From Niebla homalea (Eukaryota; Ascomycota; Lecanoromycetes; Lecanorales; Ramalinaceae), in assembly GCA_019925105.1 (NCBI GenBank), contig JAHGAU010000001.1, positions 992,001 through 1,056,000 on the forward strand: a DNA stretch of 64,000 bases, written 5' to 3'. Position 1 is the first letter of the stretch. Each line of letters opens with the position of its first letter. The position numbers and the translations under genes are program-made. Below are positions 1-10,434 of the stretch, in pieces. The notes under the pieces were generated by a model. The model saw only the letters and a list, made by a program, of their open reading frames with translations. It did no database searches and was not told where the DNA came from.

Positions 1-2344
1 TTTTATTATATTAACTTTTTATTATAAAAGTAAAGCCTAAAAGCTTAATTTTAATAAAACTTATTATTACCGTTTTTTACTTTATTACTTTTTAATTAAT
101 TAAACTTTTAAAGAGCTTAAAAATATAATTTTATAAATTATATTATATTTTAAAATTATTAATAAATAACGTATTTAAGGATATTATAAAAATTATATAT
201 AAATTAATAATTTTCTTATTATATATAATAATATAATACTTAATATATATAAGGTATTATAATACTTTTATAGTTACTTATAAGTATTATTTTAAGGGAT
301 TTATAAGGAACTTAAATAACTTAAACGTTAAATACGTAATATCCGTCTGAATTATAATAGCCGTAAAGTTAATAAAGCCGATAAATTATTAATATATATA
401 AATCTCTTAAGGTAAAACTTATCCGGTATTTTTAATAAAAACTTCGGTATTCCGTAAAGGTACTTTAAGAATACGACTTATTATAATATTAAATTTTATT
501 ATAAACTTATTAATATAATTATTTTAATATAAACGGATTTCTCAACTTAATTAATCTTATATTATCCTTATATTTAAAAATTATTTTATTTTATTTAAGT
601 TTTTTATTTTATAAACCTTAAAGAATTTATTTTAAAAGTTATTTACTTTTTAATTATATTTACGATTATAAATAATAACGATATTATTTATAAAGAGGAA
701 AATTATTATATAATTATTAATAAAAAGATATTCGATTTCCGGGACTTACTTTAAGTTTAAGTCCGTTAAAGTTTTTAAGAGATTTTTAAATTATAAAGTT
801 AATAATTATTTAAATTTATATAAAGCTTAAAGTAAAAGGAATAAACCTTTATTTTTATACCCTTTTAATAATTTAATATATATAAATTTATTTATTTCGT
901 TATTTATAAACGTATTAATAATATCCTATTATTTCGTATTTAAATTGAATATAACTATTATGGTTATAAGTACCTTAAGAACCTTAATTATTAAAGTAAT
1001 AGTAAATATATTTTATTTAATTTTTTATAAATTACCTTTTATATAAAGCTTTATTTTATATTTAATAAAATACCCTTTATTATTAAATTTATATTTAAAT
1101 ATTTAAATAATAAATATTAATATTTTATCCGCTTTTTTAATATATTCGAATAAAACCTCTTCTTATATACTTTTCTCTTTAAGAGTTTTAGGCTTTATTT
1201 TAATTATTAACTTAAAACCCGTAATATATAAATATTTTAATATATAACGATAATATTTTAATTTAATAAATAAGGTATTATAGTAAAGTATATTTATTTT
1301 TAATAAAAAAAAATAACTTTTTATCCTTCTTATATAGCTTATAAAATAATAGAAAAATAATAAATATTATATAATATAATAGCTTTAATTTATTTATAAT
1401 TAAAGTAAAAGTTATAATATAATTCACTTTCTTTATACCTTTTATAACTCTTTTTCTTTTAATAATATTATTTATATTAAAGTCGGATTTATTATTATCT
1501 TTTTTTTTCTACTTTGGAGCTAATAGAGTTAATAAAGTTGGTGGAATTAATGGTGAATTTAATAATGGAGTTAAAGGTTTATTATTGTTACCGTTACCGT
1601 CACTATCTCCTTTATCTTTTCCGTCGTTATTCTTAAATACCGTATCGTAATTTATTAATATTAAAGTCGGTAAGGATAAATAATCCTTTTATTATTCTTT
1701 TTCTTTTCCCTTTTATATAAGGTTAACGGTATTATTTATAAATTTTTTCTTTTTTTTATTATTTAATAATAGCTTAATAATAATATAAAATATATTTATT
1801 TTTAAGATATTAATTAAATAAAAGAACGATTTTTTTAAATTAAATTAAATTAATCTTATCGACTTTATAGAACTTATTCTCTTTAAAGAAAACGTCCCTT
1901 ATATAAATTATTTTTTTAATTAAATATTTATATATTATAAATATTAATATTATCGTAATTAATAAAAAAACCAATATATATTTTTATTATTAGTTTCTTT
2001 TTCTTAAGGATTAATTTATTAAGTAAATAAGTTTTATAATTATATTATTTAAAGTATTAAAGGTTTAACTTTAAGTTAATAGTTTTTTTAAATAATATAG
2101 CTTATAAATACTTTCTTATTAATATTTAATTTATAAGGAAACCGGCCGTTTATATAATCTATAACCATAAGAATTAAGGAAGTTTTACTTATAGCCTTAT
2201 AACTTTTACTTTTATAGTTAATAAACCACCTTTTTATTTTAAATGGTTATTTTATACGGCGGTATATAATATTAACGACTTAAAAGTAATATTAAGTTTA
2301 TTAATAAAGTTATTAAATTTAAATCTTAAGGATCTTTCTCCGTT
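1..2344. other. RIP-eroded sequence, no assignable gene
   Basis: AT-rich degenerate DNA. A plus-strand frame around 810-1060 reads somewhat like a Ty1/copia integrase (PFNNLIYINLF followed by YYFVFK), but the downstream residues do not fit well, so I do not call it. The stretch at about 1495-1640 is less mutated than its surroundings. Nothing else is recognisable. Confidence 0.5.
1495..1640. other. Low-RIP patch with unusual TGG/CCA content
   Basis: Unlike its flanks, this stretch keeps several TGG, GGTG, TCAC and CCG motifs. On the minus strand it reads without a stop as a Pro/Leu/Thr-rich peptide (PLTPLLNSPLIPPTLLTLL). On the plus strand it reads as a Gly/Asn-rich peptide. Both are low complexity, so I assign no product. 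It may be a unique-sequence or low-copy segment of an otherwise repeated element. Confidence 0.4.
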
Positions 2345-2529
2345 TAATTAAATAAAGGTTATATTATAATAATATCGTATTTTAATCGTTTTAATAGCCT
2401 TCCATAGAATATTTATTATTTTAAACTTATATTTATAAATATATATTATTTGGAAATCATATTTAAAGTAAACGATATATAATATTTATTAATCCTGGTT
2501 TATTATTATATTTATTTATATAAGGTTAT
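2345..2529 (+). pseudogene. Upstream part of unknown coding relic, split by the gypsy insertion
   Basis: One plus-strand frame reads about 60 codons with three in-frame TAA or TAG codons, a density close to that of the recognised transposon relics here. Its last whole codon before the break is GTT at 2525-2527, and the next codon is completed by the first base after the element (9846). The downstream part continues in the same frame from 9846 to 10434. Upstream of about 2345 this frame meets more stops and I cannot find a start. The peptide is rich in Tyr, Ile, Asn and Phe (for example NIYYFKLIFINIYYLEIIF). I recognise no family. It could be another transposon's gene or an unrelated gene caught in the isochore. 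Confidence 0.5.
2525..2529. repeat. Target-site duplication, left copy (GTTAT)
   Basis: GTTAT lies directly before the terminal TG of the left LTR and is repeated exactly after the right LTR at 9841-9845. A 5-bp duplication is normal for Ty3/gypsy integration. Confidence 0.9.
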
Positions 2530-2745
2530 TGTTAGAGTGCAAGCCCCTCTGGGGTGGTTGGAAGGCAAAGGGTGTATTGCGTATAACTAAAGACACTAAA
2601 GTATAGAGGTGTAAGAGTGAAGGGGCCGAAGGCTTTAATATACCCAGTCGGTAATACTCCTGGGTGCCGGACTAACCCCGGGCTTGGCCCGGGATAGGCG
2701 CGGTAGGGCCTATTCCTAAGCTATTAATACCTTTAAACCCTGATA
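2530..2745 (-). repeat. 3' LTR of the gypsy element
   Basis: 216 bp, same length as the copy at 9625-9840. On the plus strand it begins TGTTAG and ends CTGATA. By eye the two copies differ at about 35 positions, of which all but one (G/C near 2698) are transitions. Here the left half is little mutated (it keeps TGCAAG and GGTGGTTGG) while the right half shows C-to-T changes. The other copy shows the opposite pattern. It is the 3' LTR because the coding relics run on the minus strand and a polypurine tract abuts it at 2746. Confidence 0.93.
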
Positions 2746-2757
2746 TTACCCCCCTGG
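2746..2757 (-). other. Polypurine tract (plus-strand DNA primer site)
   Basis: Read on the minus strand the bases directly before the 3' LTR are CAGGGGGGTAA, preceded by purine-rich CCTTTCC. A purine run abutting the 3' LTR is the usual primer site for second-strand synthesis, and its position independently supports the minus orientation of the element. Confidence 0.7.
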
Positions 2758-2839
2758 GAAAGGCTCGCCCTTAAGCCTGTAAGCACGCTGAAAAGGAAAA
2801 ATTTTAAACTTAAAACCACCCCTTTTACTTATTATTTAT
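2758..2839 (-). other. Low-RIP 3' untranslated segment of the gypsy element
   Basis: About 80 bp between the polypurine tract and the tandem array. It keeps many CpA and TpG sites (GCCTGTAAGCACGCTG), in contrast to the coding interior. No coding frame is evident. Confidence 0.5.
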
Positions 2840-3016
2840 GGGCCGGGTAACTAAAGTGAGGTTTATATACCACCTAGCTTACCCGTTACTGGTTAACCGG
2901 GTAAGTGGTGTGAGAATATTACCCAGGTTACCCGTTACTGGTTAACCGGGTAAGTGGTATGAGAATATTACCCAGGTTACCTGTTATTGGTTAACCGGGT
3001 AAATAATATAAGAATT
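2840..3016. repeat. 49-bp tandem repeats in the gypsy 3' region
   Basis: Three clear units start at 2881, 2930 and 2979 (period 49), with a more diverged unit before them. Each unit holds an inverted repeat, TTACCCG...CGGGTAA, flanking the palindrome GGTTAACC, so each could fold as a short hairpin. The units are almost identical and little affected by RIP. Tandem repeats in the 3' untranslated region are known from several retrotransposon families, but a role here is unknown. Confidence 0.9.
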
Positions 3017-3092
3017 GCAGGGGTAGTATCGTGGCGGTGGCCGGGTAGCTAGTGTAAATATACGGGGGTAAGATCGTGGCGGTGGCCCCTAT
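3016..3092. repeat. 45-bp duplication containing ATCGTGGCGGTGGCC
   Basis: The 15-base motif ATCGTGGCGGTGGCC occurs at 3028 and again at 3073, with similar G-rich sequence before each. The spacing of 45 bp is close to that of the adjacent 49-bp array, so this may be a diverged extension of it. The high GC content and retained TGG show it escaped RIP. Confidence 0.75.
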
Positions 3093-3439
3093 AATAAGCC
3101 TTAAAACGCGATTTCATCCGGGGGGTTCCGGGGCAGGTATCGTTTTTTGCGATTTACCTTTTTTTTGAAATATTTTTTTAATTTTATTACTTTACCTATT
3201 AAATTTATATTAATAAAAAAACATATAATCTATATAAATAAATAATATTAATAATAATCATTTTAATAGCTTTAAGGAACTATAAAGTTATTTTAAAGGG
3301 CTTTTAAGCTTAATAAGGACGTAATATACAGTTTATAATATTAAGTTTTAAACCCGGTAAAATTATTATTTAACTTAAATATTTAAGATAACCCTTAAAA
3401 ATTATTTTAAATATAACGATATTAATTGGATCTCCGGGT

Positions 3440-3625
3440 TATAATCCGGGCTTATCCGGGTACTTTTTATGAAAAACTTTAATTAATCCTTAAATATAAA
3501 GGAATTCTTTTACGTTAATATAATACCAAATATTATCCGGGGGTAAATTTATTTATTTAACCTTACATTATAGTTTTTACTTTTAATGGATACGCCGGGA
3601 ATTAATAATTTCTTTAAGCTTTTAT
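3440..3625 (-). pseudogene. Chromodomain at the C-terminus of gypsy pol (relic)
   Basis: The minus strand reads KLKEIINSRRIH (3585-3620), then a middle part with PPDNIWYYINVKEF, and ends HKKYPDKPG (3446-3470). Known: fungal chromovirus integrases end in a chromodomain of about 55 residues that typically starts with an EEI-DSR motif and closes with FHR-YPDKPG. The match in order and spacing is good. The domain binds methylated histone H3 and directs integration to heterochromatin, which fits its location in an AT-rich block. Several TAA stops replace Gln or Trp codons. It is the last pol domain before the 3' untranslated repeats. Confidence 0.85.
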
Positions 3626-4129
3626 TCTTTAATATTTTCCTTATTTATAATAATAAGTTTAAAAAGTAAATTAATTTATCTTAATAATAATAATTTCTTT
3701 TTAATCGAAATACGGGTTAAATTGTTTATATAAAAAATAAAATAAACTTAAAAGGTATTTAAAACATTTAATTTATAGGAGGATTAATATTATTTAAGGA
3801 TAATATAGGGATTTAAGCATTTATAATTTAACTTTTTATTAAATTAATTAATTATTAAATATTTAATATTTATATAAATTTTATTTTTTTATTTTAAACT
3901 TTACGTTTTAACGTTAATAATTAACTTATTTAAACGTATTATTATAAGTTTTATTTAAATTAAAATATATTATATTAAGAATTTCTTATATAATTTTAAT
4001 AATATTAATAACTTCTTTAACTTAAAGTTATTTACGGGCGGTAATATATTTAATATTATTAAGATTAAATAATATCCTTAAATAAAAGCTTTTATTAAAA
4101 TAAAAAAATATTATTTTAATTAATTAATT

Positions 4130-4870
4130 TAAATTATTATTATCCGTAAATTCTATTATAAATAATTATTATACTTAATTATCTTATAAGTAATTTACGT
4201 AGGTCCGGAGTCCTTACTTTACCTCTTAATTTATTCTTTTAATTTAACCGTTATTTTTAATATAATAAGGAATTAAGGTCCGGGGTTAATTTTAAGTTAA
4301 TATAATAAAGAGTATTATATTTTATTAATAAATTATAAGTTACGATTTAAAATAATATTATCTAAAAAACTATAATACTTAAATATTTCTTTAATAAAGA
4401 GCCAGGTTATTTCTTTAACGGAGGTTTTTTCCTTTTTAACGTAATAAAGGATATAGTATTAACCTTTAAATAATATATAAATTACGGTAAGGATAACGTT
4501 TATATCCTTATACTTAAATAATTTAATAATAAAGTTAATTAAAAGATTAACTTATTTTTATTCCGGGATTTTTAATTAATAAAATAATCCTACGGGCTTT
4601 TATTACGGAACCTTAAATTAAAGATAAATATCGTAATTTAAAATATAGCGGTTAATATCGTTTTATAAAGTAAATTAAAAGAAATACCGGGAGGTAAGTT
4701 TAATCATATAATCCCGGCCGGGGTAATTATTAATTAATTTATTATAAATATACTTTAAGATCTCCGTAATAAGTAATATTAATATTTATAATTTACCTTT
4801 ATTAATAAAGATATCGGACTAAACCTTAATATAAATTAAAGGTATATCTTTAAAATTAAATAATTTATCC
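4130..4870 (-). pseudogene. Integrase of the gypsy element (relic)
   Basis: On the minus strand the zinc-binding region appears at 4640-4870. The stretch NNYPGRDYMIKLTSRYFF at about 4675-4728 corresponds to the family pattern H-D-PLAGHPGRDRTIELLSR-YYWP, and NDINRYI follows. The catalytic core follows at lower coordinates: NFIIKLFKYKDINVILTVI (4490-4550) corresponds to DFI-LP-S...DAILVVVDRLSK, and a later INPGP/LIILKI stretch (4230-4280) corresponds to the HP-TDGQTER region. First catalytic Asp positions now read Asn, the G-to-A result expected from RIP. A linker before the zinc region (EFGFYKQIRETNRINKG, 4880-4950) matches the usual spacer after RNase H. Stops occur about every 20 codons. Confidence 0.88.
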
Positions 4871-5700
4871 TCCGTAATTGCTTTCTTAAATTCCGTTAAG
4901 CCTTTATTAATACGGTTAGTTTCACGGATTTGCTTATAAAATCCGAATTCTATAAAGATTAAATAAGTTAATATTAATGTTTTTTCCCTTTTATTTAAAA
5001 TTAAGATTTTAAGGTACTTAAAAGGTAGGATAGTTTAAAATTAATCTTTAACCCTATTATCATTATTGCCTTAAGGTCGATAGTTAAGTATTTAAGTAAG
5101 GGCGTTAACCTTATTATTTTATTTACCCGGGCGGTAAATAACCTTAAAATTAAACTTAAAAAGGATATTAAAATACTTTACTTAACGTTTTATAAGCTTT
5201 TAACTCTTAATAAAGTACTTTAAGGCTTAATTATGGTTAAAAATACGGAAAGGCTTTTTTATTATTTTTAGTTTTAACCGTTAATTCTTTAAATACTTAA
5301 TAATAATAAAAAGCTCCTTATTATAAATATTATAATTATATTTAATTAATAATATACTTTTAAAATAATAAGTTATTAAATATAATTCCCCGGTTTTATT
5401 ATATTAAGAAAGAATACCGCCGGAAACGTAATTTAAAAAGTTAATTTTAAGGATTATTTCTTTATTAAGATCGTAATAAATTAATATAAAGGCCATAATA
5501 AGAGTTTCTTTAAATATTACGTAAGCCTTTTAATACTCCGGGGATTATATAAATAAAGTTTCCTTTTTAATAAGTTTTAAAAAAGGTTTTATTATTTTAA
5601 AGAATTAAGGAATAAATCTTTAATAGAAATTATAAAAGTTAATAAATTTTTAAAGCACTTTTAAATTAATAAAAACCAGCTAATCTTTAATTTTATTTAT
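4871..5700 (-). pseudogene. RNase H and connector of gypsy pol (relic)
   Basis: The minus strand continues after the reverse transcriptase with INFYNFYQRFIP (5600-5660, first Q from a TAA), which corresponds to the conserved FANFYRRFI motif that closes the polymerase. It then reads through ILIYYDLNKEIILKINFLNY (5440-5510), corresponding to P-L-HYDP-R---LETDASDYA-G, the first catalytic Asp motif of Ty3-type RNase H. The rest of the domain to about 4950 is too eroded for residue-level assignment. Position and order support the call. Confidence 0.75.
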
Positions 5701-6420
5701 TTTATTAAGGTTTACTTTTAACCCGTTAATAATAAGGATAAGACTTAAAAATTTAATTTATTAAACTCCGAATTTATACTTCCGGATATTTACTTATAGG
5801 CTAACGTTACGTAAGTACTCCAATACTAAATATATATATTAAGTATATTCTTTCTTAATAACGCTATAAATAATAATATTATATAAATAAGTTTAAATAA
5901 AAATATTTAAATAATTAAATAAAACCTTATTTATATATTATTAATATAAAGTAAAATTATTAATTAAGCCGAAAAATATAACTTTATACTTAAAGGCACT
6001 TAATAAAATAATAAATATCGTAAAGTCTTTATTCTCCGGATATATACGGAGCTTATTAAAGGCCATAATAATATTTAAGCGGGTAATTTATTTATAACCG
6101 GTAACTCGGGATAATACCTTTTCTATTAAAGGAATAAAATATCGATTCTTCTTGGTAATAACATTAATATTACGGTAATCCACGTATAATCGTAAATTAC
6201 CATTAAACTTAAGGGTAAAAAGGATAGGGGATTTATAAGGGGCTTTATTAAGTTTAATAAATCCTTTTTTTAAGTTTTCAGTAATATATTCCTTTAATTT
6301 TTAAAGCTTATAGTTTAAAAACGGATAAATATAACTCCGGGAAGGAATCCTTTCTAAGGTTAAATTAATCTTATAATTATAATCCCGGTACGGAAATAAT
6401 TAATCTGCCATTACGTAATT
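5700..6420 (-). pseudogene. Reverse transcriptase of the gypsy element (relic)
   Basis: The minus strand reads LRLYVDYRNINVITKKNRY (6140-6195), a clear form of the VDYR-LN-IT-K-RYPLP block. It continues with LIEKVLSRVTGYK and TRLNIIMAFNKLRIYPENKDFTIF (6000-6120), matching the D-I-AAFN-LRM-P--E-LT-F block typical of fungal Ty3/gypsy, then FKYKVIFFGLINNF (about 5955-6000). The polymerase active site YLDDIIIYS appears as YLYNIIIYS at about 5862-5892, so both catalytic Asp residues are lost. One of the two changes (Asp to Tyr) is not a simple transition. It sits before RNase H and integrase as in other Metaviridae. Confidence 0.92.
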
Positions 6421-7000
6421 AAAAATATCCTTAAAATCGTAATATTCCATTAAAAGTTTAATTATAATCTTATTTATAAAAGCCGTTTTCTTTATAAAGT
6501 TATTTTTATAAATTATTATAACGGAGATATTAATTAAGGTATTATTAAGGAAATCCAAGTAATTAATTAAATCCGTTATTAAAGTATAAAAGGTTTAAGT
6601 CCCTTTTTCCTTTTAAGTCTTTATAATAATATAAAAGGCTATTATATTAATAACTTTAATTAAAAAAAACCTTTTTTCCTTAATAAACTCCGGGAAAGGA
6701 AGATTATTTAGTAATTTTTTCTTTTTTTCTTAAAGCTTTAATAATTTTAATTTCTTATTTTTTAAAAGTATATTTAAAACTTAATAAATTAAGGTTATAA
6801 TTTAAAGGAATTCCGGAATAAACTTTACGTTTTAATAATTGGTCTTATTATAATTATATTAATTTAATATAAAGAAGATTTTATTAATTATAAAATAAAT
6901 AAATACGTAATACCGTTTTATTTAAGGTTTTTAAGGATTATATTATATATTTTAAGCTGGATAATAAATATAAAGGATTAACTTTCCGAGTAACCTTTTA
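6421..7000 (-). pseudogene. N-terminal pol region of the gypsy element, probable protease area
   Basis: This stretch lies between the recognised reverse transcriptase and the gag region of a complete element, so it should hold the protease and its linker. I could not find the DTGA/DSGA active-site motif by eye. The sequence is AT-rich with mixed frames. Confidence 0.35.
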
Positions 7001-9545
7001 TAATTATCCGGGGATAAATAATATAAGTAATAAACTATAAGTATTTACCTTTATAATCTTAAATAAACTTAAATCAGGAGAAAATTAAAGGAGAAATTTA
7101 AAGTATTACGTAAATTTATAAGATAATTTATTTATTAATAAAATAATAATTAATAATATTTAAATTAATTAAGAAGGATAAAAGAAAGTATTAATCTCTA
7201 TAACTTATAAACCCGTTAATAACCTAAAGTTTATTATCTTAAATATTAAAGGGGTCTTTAATACTTTTAATATACCCGATTGTTAAAATTTAAAAATAAT
7301 ATACGTTTTTATCCTTTATAATAACTTTTATAGAACTTAATCTTTTATTAACGGCCCGTCCAAGTTATTAAATAAAATATCTTTGGGAATATAAGAGATT
7401 TAGCCGTTTTAATTATAAGTAAATTCTTTATTTAAGTCAGAAGCTATATAATAAACTTAAACGGAACGTTCTTAAATATTATTTCGGTTATATTAACGGT
7501 TAAAGTAATTAACTTAAAAATAATTCTTTTAATAAATAAAGTATTTAACGTTTGGAAAAGGGGCTAGCTTTATAATAATAAAAGTAATTTATCGGAATTT
7601 AAATTTTTTAAAATTTTTTATTCCGCTGGGGGGTTTAAAGGAAATAATACGGGTTTTTATAATCTCCTTAATTTCCTTAATAAAAATCTTATTTAAGTTA
7701 AAGGTTTTTCATTAACGGTAATATTCTAAACGTTAAAAATAGTCTATCCTTTTAAAATATACTTAAGTCTCGTTTAAATTATTTAAGTTATAACTTCTTT
7801 AAAGGAGGTTTTCGCGAAAACGGTTAAAGAATCGGGTAATTAATTTATAAATTATAATTTTCAGGTTCCTCTTAAAATCTACGTCCTTAAAGACTTTAAT
7901 TAAGCGGGTAAAATTAAAATAAAATATTATAAATTTATCCTTAATTGATATTTTTAAGGCTTAAAAATTATTAATTTAATCTTCTTTTAATTAACGTTTT
8001 TAAAAATTCAGTTTAAGAAAATCTAGAATTCCTTAAAGGTTTAAAAGCTTAATAAGGTATTATCGTTATATTCCGTTTTTAATTATTTAAGGATTTTAAG
8101 ACTTAATAATATTAAAATATAATTAACTTAAGCTTATATAATTAAATATTAATTTTTATTTATCCGGAACTTAATAATAACGTAATATTTAAAGAAACGG
8201 TATTAATTACAATTTTCTTTTATAAAGGGTTTAGGATCCTTAATTTTAATTAACTTAAACTCCTCGTAAAAAGTAAAAAATACCGTAAATTAATAAAATA
8301 AAAAAGTTAAATTATTCCGTTAAAGATTTTTAAGCTTAATAATAAGGTTTACGTTTTAACCCTTTAATTTATAATTACGGATTTTTAACGTTTTAAGACG
8401 GTTTAAGTCTTCCGGGGGAAAAGAATTATTATAATTTTATTATTATAAGTAAGTAATTTAATTTATTTTTAATTATAAGTCTTTCTTAATATCGTTTAAT
8501 TTTATTTAAAGGATTTATATTTTATCGTTTACGTCTTTATAATATTATATATTAACGTTACGTTCTTAACGTAAAAAATTTAATTATTTTAAGAATTCTT
8601 TAAATCTCTTAAATAATATAAATTAAAAAATAAAATAAACGTAAATCTTTATAAAATATAGAATATATTTAATTAATTTTTTTAAGGCGGTATTTTTTAA
8701 TTTATAATAACGCCGGCGGGTAATATAGTTTTTATATCCCCCGTAATTATTATCGGAAACCGGATTCCTGGTAATTAAATAATCTATTGGGTCCTTATCT
8801 TTTTTACTTAACCGGGAAAAAACCTTATCCTTAATAAATAATATTAATTAATTAAAGTCTCTTTAAGAACCGTTTTATAAGTTATATTTTAATATAAAAA
8901 CCTTTAATAAAAAGGATTATTAAGGTTTATTATTTATAATTTTAATAAATAAAAAATAAGTAAAAAATAAATTAAAATCAAGAAAGGATAAAGGTAAATA
9001 AAAGAAAAAATTAAGAAAAAGGAAAAAAATAAATCTCTTAATCCTTCCGTTAAGCGGATTTTATATTATAAAGGTAATATCGTAAAATAAAATAATAAAA
9101 TTTATATTATAATAAAGTTTAATATTACTCCTTTATATTATAAAGTACTCCTTAAAGTATTTTTTCTTCCGGGTATTAAATACCCTATATTATAAAGTAA
9201 ATATAAAACTAAATATCTTAATTAAAGATTTTAAGGAATAAAAAGGTAAATAATAAATAAGGATTTTATAGGCTTTTATAAGTTTATTTTTAATTGGATT
9301 TATAATAATTCTTTTAAGGTTTACTTTATTTATAGCCTTTAAATTACTTTATTAAGGTTTAACCCTTAAATTAATTCTTTATATAGCTTAATAAAATTAA
9401 TATTTACCTATTTAAAGTTATCGTAACCTCCCGTTTTAATTATCGACGTTTTTTTATGGCCTATCTGGATGCTAATCGCTATACGTTTAACCGTAATTAC
9501 CGCCTATTTAGTACCGTTTTTAATTATCGGCTTACCGTCCGTTAC
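7001..9545 (-). pseudogene. gag region of the gypsy element (relic)
   Basis: By position this interval encodes the structural Gag polyprotein, read from about 9545 toward lower coordinates. Near the start one minus-strand frame is nearly stop-free: LVTDGKPIIKNGTK, a TAA, then AVITVKRIAISIQIGHKKTS and on toward 9400. This part also keeps more CpA and TpG than the middle. No unmutated start codon can be fixed, and no CCHC zinc knuckle was recognised. The interior 7000-9300 is heavily eroded. Most fungal chromoviruses have gag of 250-500 codons, so part of this length may be spacer or a fused frame. Confidence 0.5.
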
Positions 9546-9624
9546 TAGTAAGTATTATTAATAAAAGCCTTTATTTTACCTCGCTACTCCCTATAAAGGC
9601 GTAAATAGGTTAACTTTAATATAA

Positions 9625-9840
9625 TATTAAAGTATAAGCCCCTTTAAGGTAATTAAAAGGTAAAGGGTATATTACGTATAATTAAAGACATTAAAGTACA
9701 GAGGTATAAAAGTGAAGGGGCTGAAGGCCCTAATATACCCAGTTAGTAACACTCCTGGGTGCCGGATTAACCCCGGGCTTGGCCCGGGATAGGCCCGGTA
9801 GGGCCTACTCCTGAGCTACCAACACCCCTAAACCCTGACA
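9625..9840 (-). repeat. 5' LTR of the gypsy element
   Basis: 216 bp, homologous end to end with 2530-2745. On the plus strand it begins TATTAA and ends CTGACA, the latter an unmutated LTR terminus. Its plus-strand left half shows dense G-to-A change (GGGGTGGTTGG became AAGGTAATTAA), whereas its right half is almost intact. Read on the minus strand it starts TGTCAG. It should contain the promoter for the element's transcript, but no TATA box can be assigned in RIP-mutated DNA. The primer-binding site just inside it, at 9624 and below, is too mutated to identify. Confidence 0.93.
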
Positions 9841-9845
9841 GTTAT
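9841..9845. repeat. Target-site duplication, right copy (GTTAT)
   Basis: Exact repeat of 2525-2529, directly after the terminal ACA of the right LTR. It fixes the right boundary of the insertion. Confidence 0.9.
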
Positions 9846-10434
9846 AAATAATTTAAAAGAAAAATTTTATTAATATTTTTACTTTATATAAGGATTTTAA
9901 TATGATTTAGTAAGCTTTTAATAAAATATAATTGTTATAATTATTTATATTTAAGGCTTTAATATTGTTAATAATCTTTACCCTTTTAACTACTTATTAA
10001 AGGTATTAAATTGCTTCATTAATAACGTATATAAGGAGCTGGTGTTATTAATTTATAATTATTAATTTAACGATAACTTTACCGGTTATAAATATCGCGT
10101 TGATTTATTTAATATTATCTTTAAGTACGTAGTATTTACTGATCTTCTTAATTAGCATTCTTATTTATCTATTATTATAAAAATAATAATATTTAATATT
10201 AAAGTAAATACTTTTATTTATAAGGATAACATTAAATATAACGTTAACCATAAAGTCAGGTATATACGTAACGTTATAAAGTATAATAAAATTATCACCT
10301 TTAAGGGTATCAATATTTATTTCGATTTTTTTATAAGCAATAACTTTAAAATTATTATTATTAACGATGATAATATCGTTTTTTTATTTATTTTTTTAAT
10401 AAACCGGTCTTTTATTATCTTATTATAAATATAA
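9846..10434 (+). pseudogene. Downstream part of unknown coding relic, split by the gypsy insertion
   Basis: A single plus-strand frame runs from the insertion point to a TAA at about 10432. It contains stop-free runs of about 37, 29 and 92 codons, the last at roughly 10156-10431. Stops elsewhere are TAA or TAG and look like former Gln or Trp codons. Representative peptides are GFNIVNNLYPFNYLLKVLN, FNDNFTGYKYRVDLFNIIF and IKYNVNHKVRYIRNVIKYN, ending in an Asn/Asp-rich ISNNFKIIIINDDNIVF. The excess of Asn and Lys suggests original Asp and Glu. The frame is in phase with 2345-2529 once the element and one target copy are removed, giving at least about 255 codons. I recognise no domain. It may belong to an older transposon. 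Confidence 0.6.

Larger units (their letters stand above)
2530..9840 (-). mobile_element. Ty3/gypsy chromovirus LTR retrotransposon, RIP-inactivated
   Basis: This is a 7,311-bp element bounded by two 216-bp LTRs and a perfect 5-bp target duplication. Minus-strand relics follow the order 5' LTR (9625-9840), gag region, reverse transcriptase, RNase H, integrase, chromodomain, 3' untranslated repeats, polypurine tract, 3' LTR (2530-2745). That is the canonical Ty3/gypsy order, and the C-terminal chromodomain places it among the chromoviruses. All domains carry in-frame TAA or TAG stops, so it cannot move by itself. It sits inside an older plus-strand reading frame (2345-2529 plus 9846-10434), so it is the younger insertion. 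The LTR ends read TGTTAG...CTGATA and TATTAA...CTGACA, consistent with an original TGTCAG...CTGACA. The family name is not known to me. Confidence 0.95.

Noticed and set aside
810..1060. Possible Ty1/copia integrase (PFNNLIYINLF, YYFVFK)
   Set aside because: The DD-T--WV block does not align cleanly, the signal splits between two frames, and no copia reverse transcriptase follows on either side of the gypsy insertion.
2840..3092. CRISPR-like array
   Set aside because: The repeats are directly adjacent 49-bp tandem units without unique spacers, inside an LTR retrotransposon of a eukaryote.
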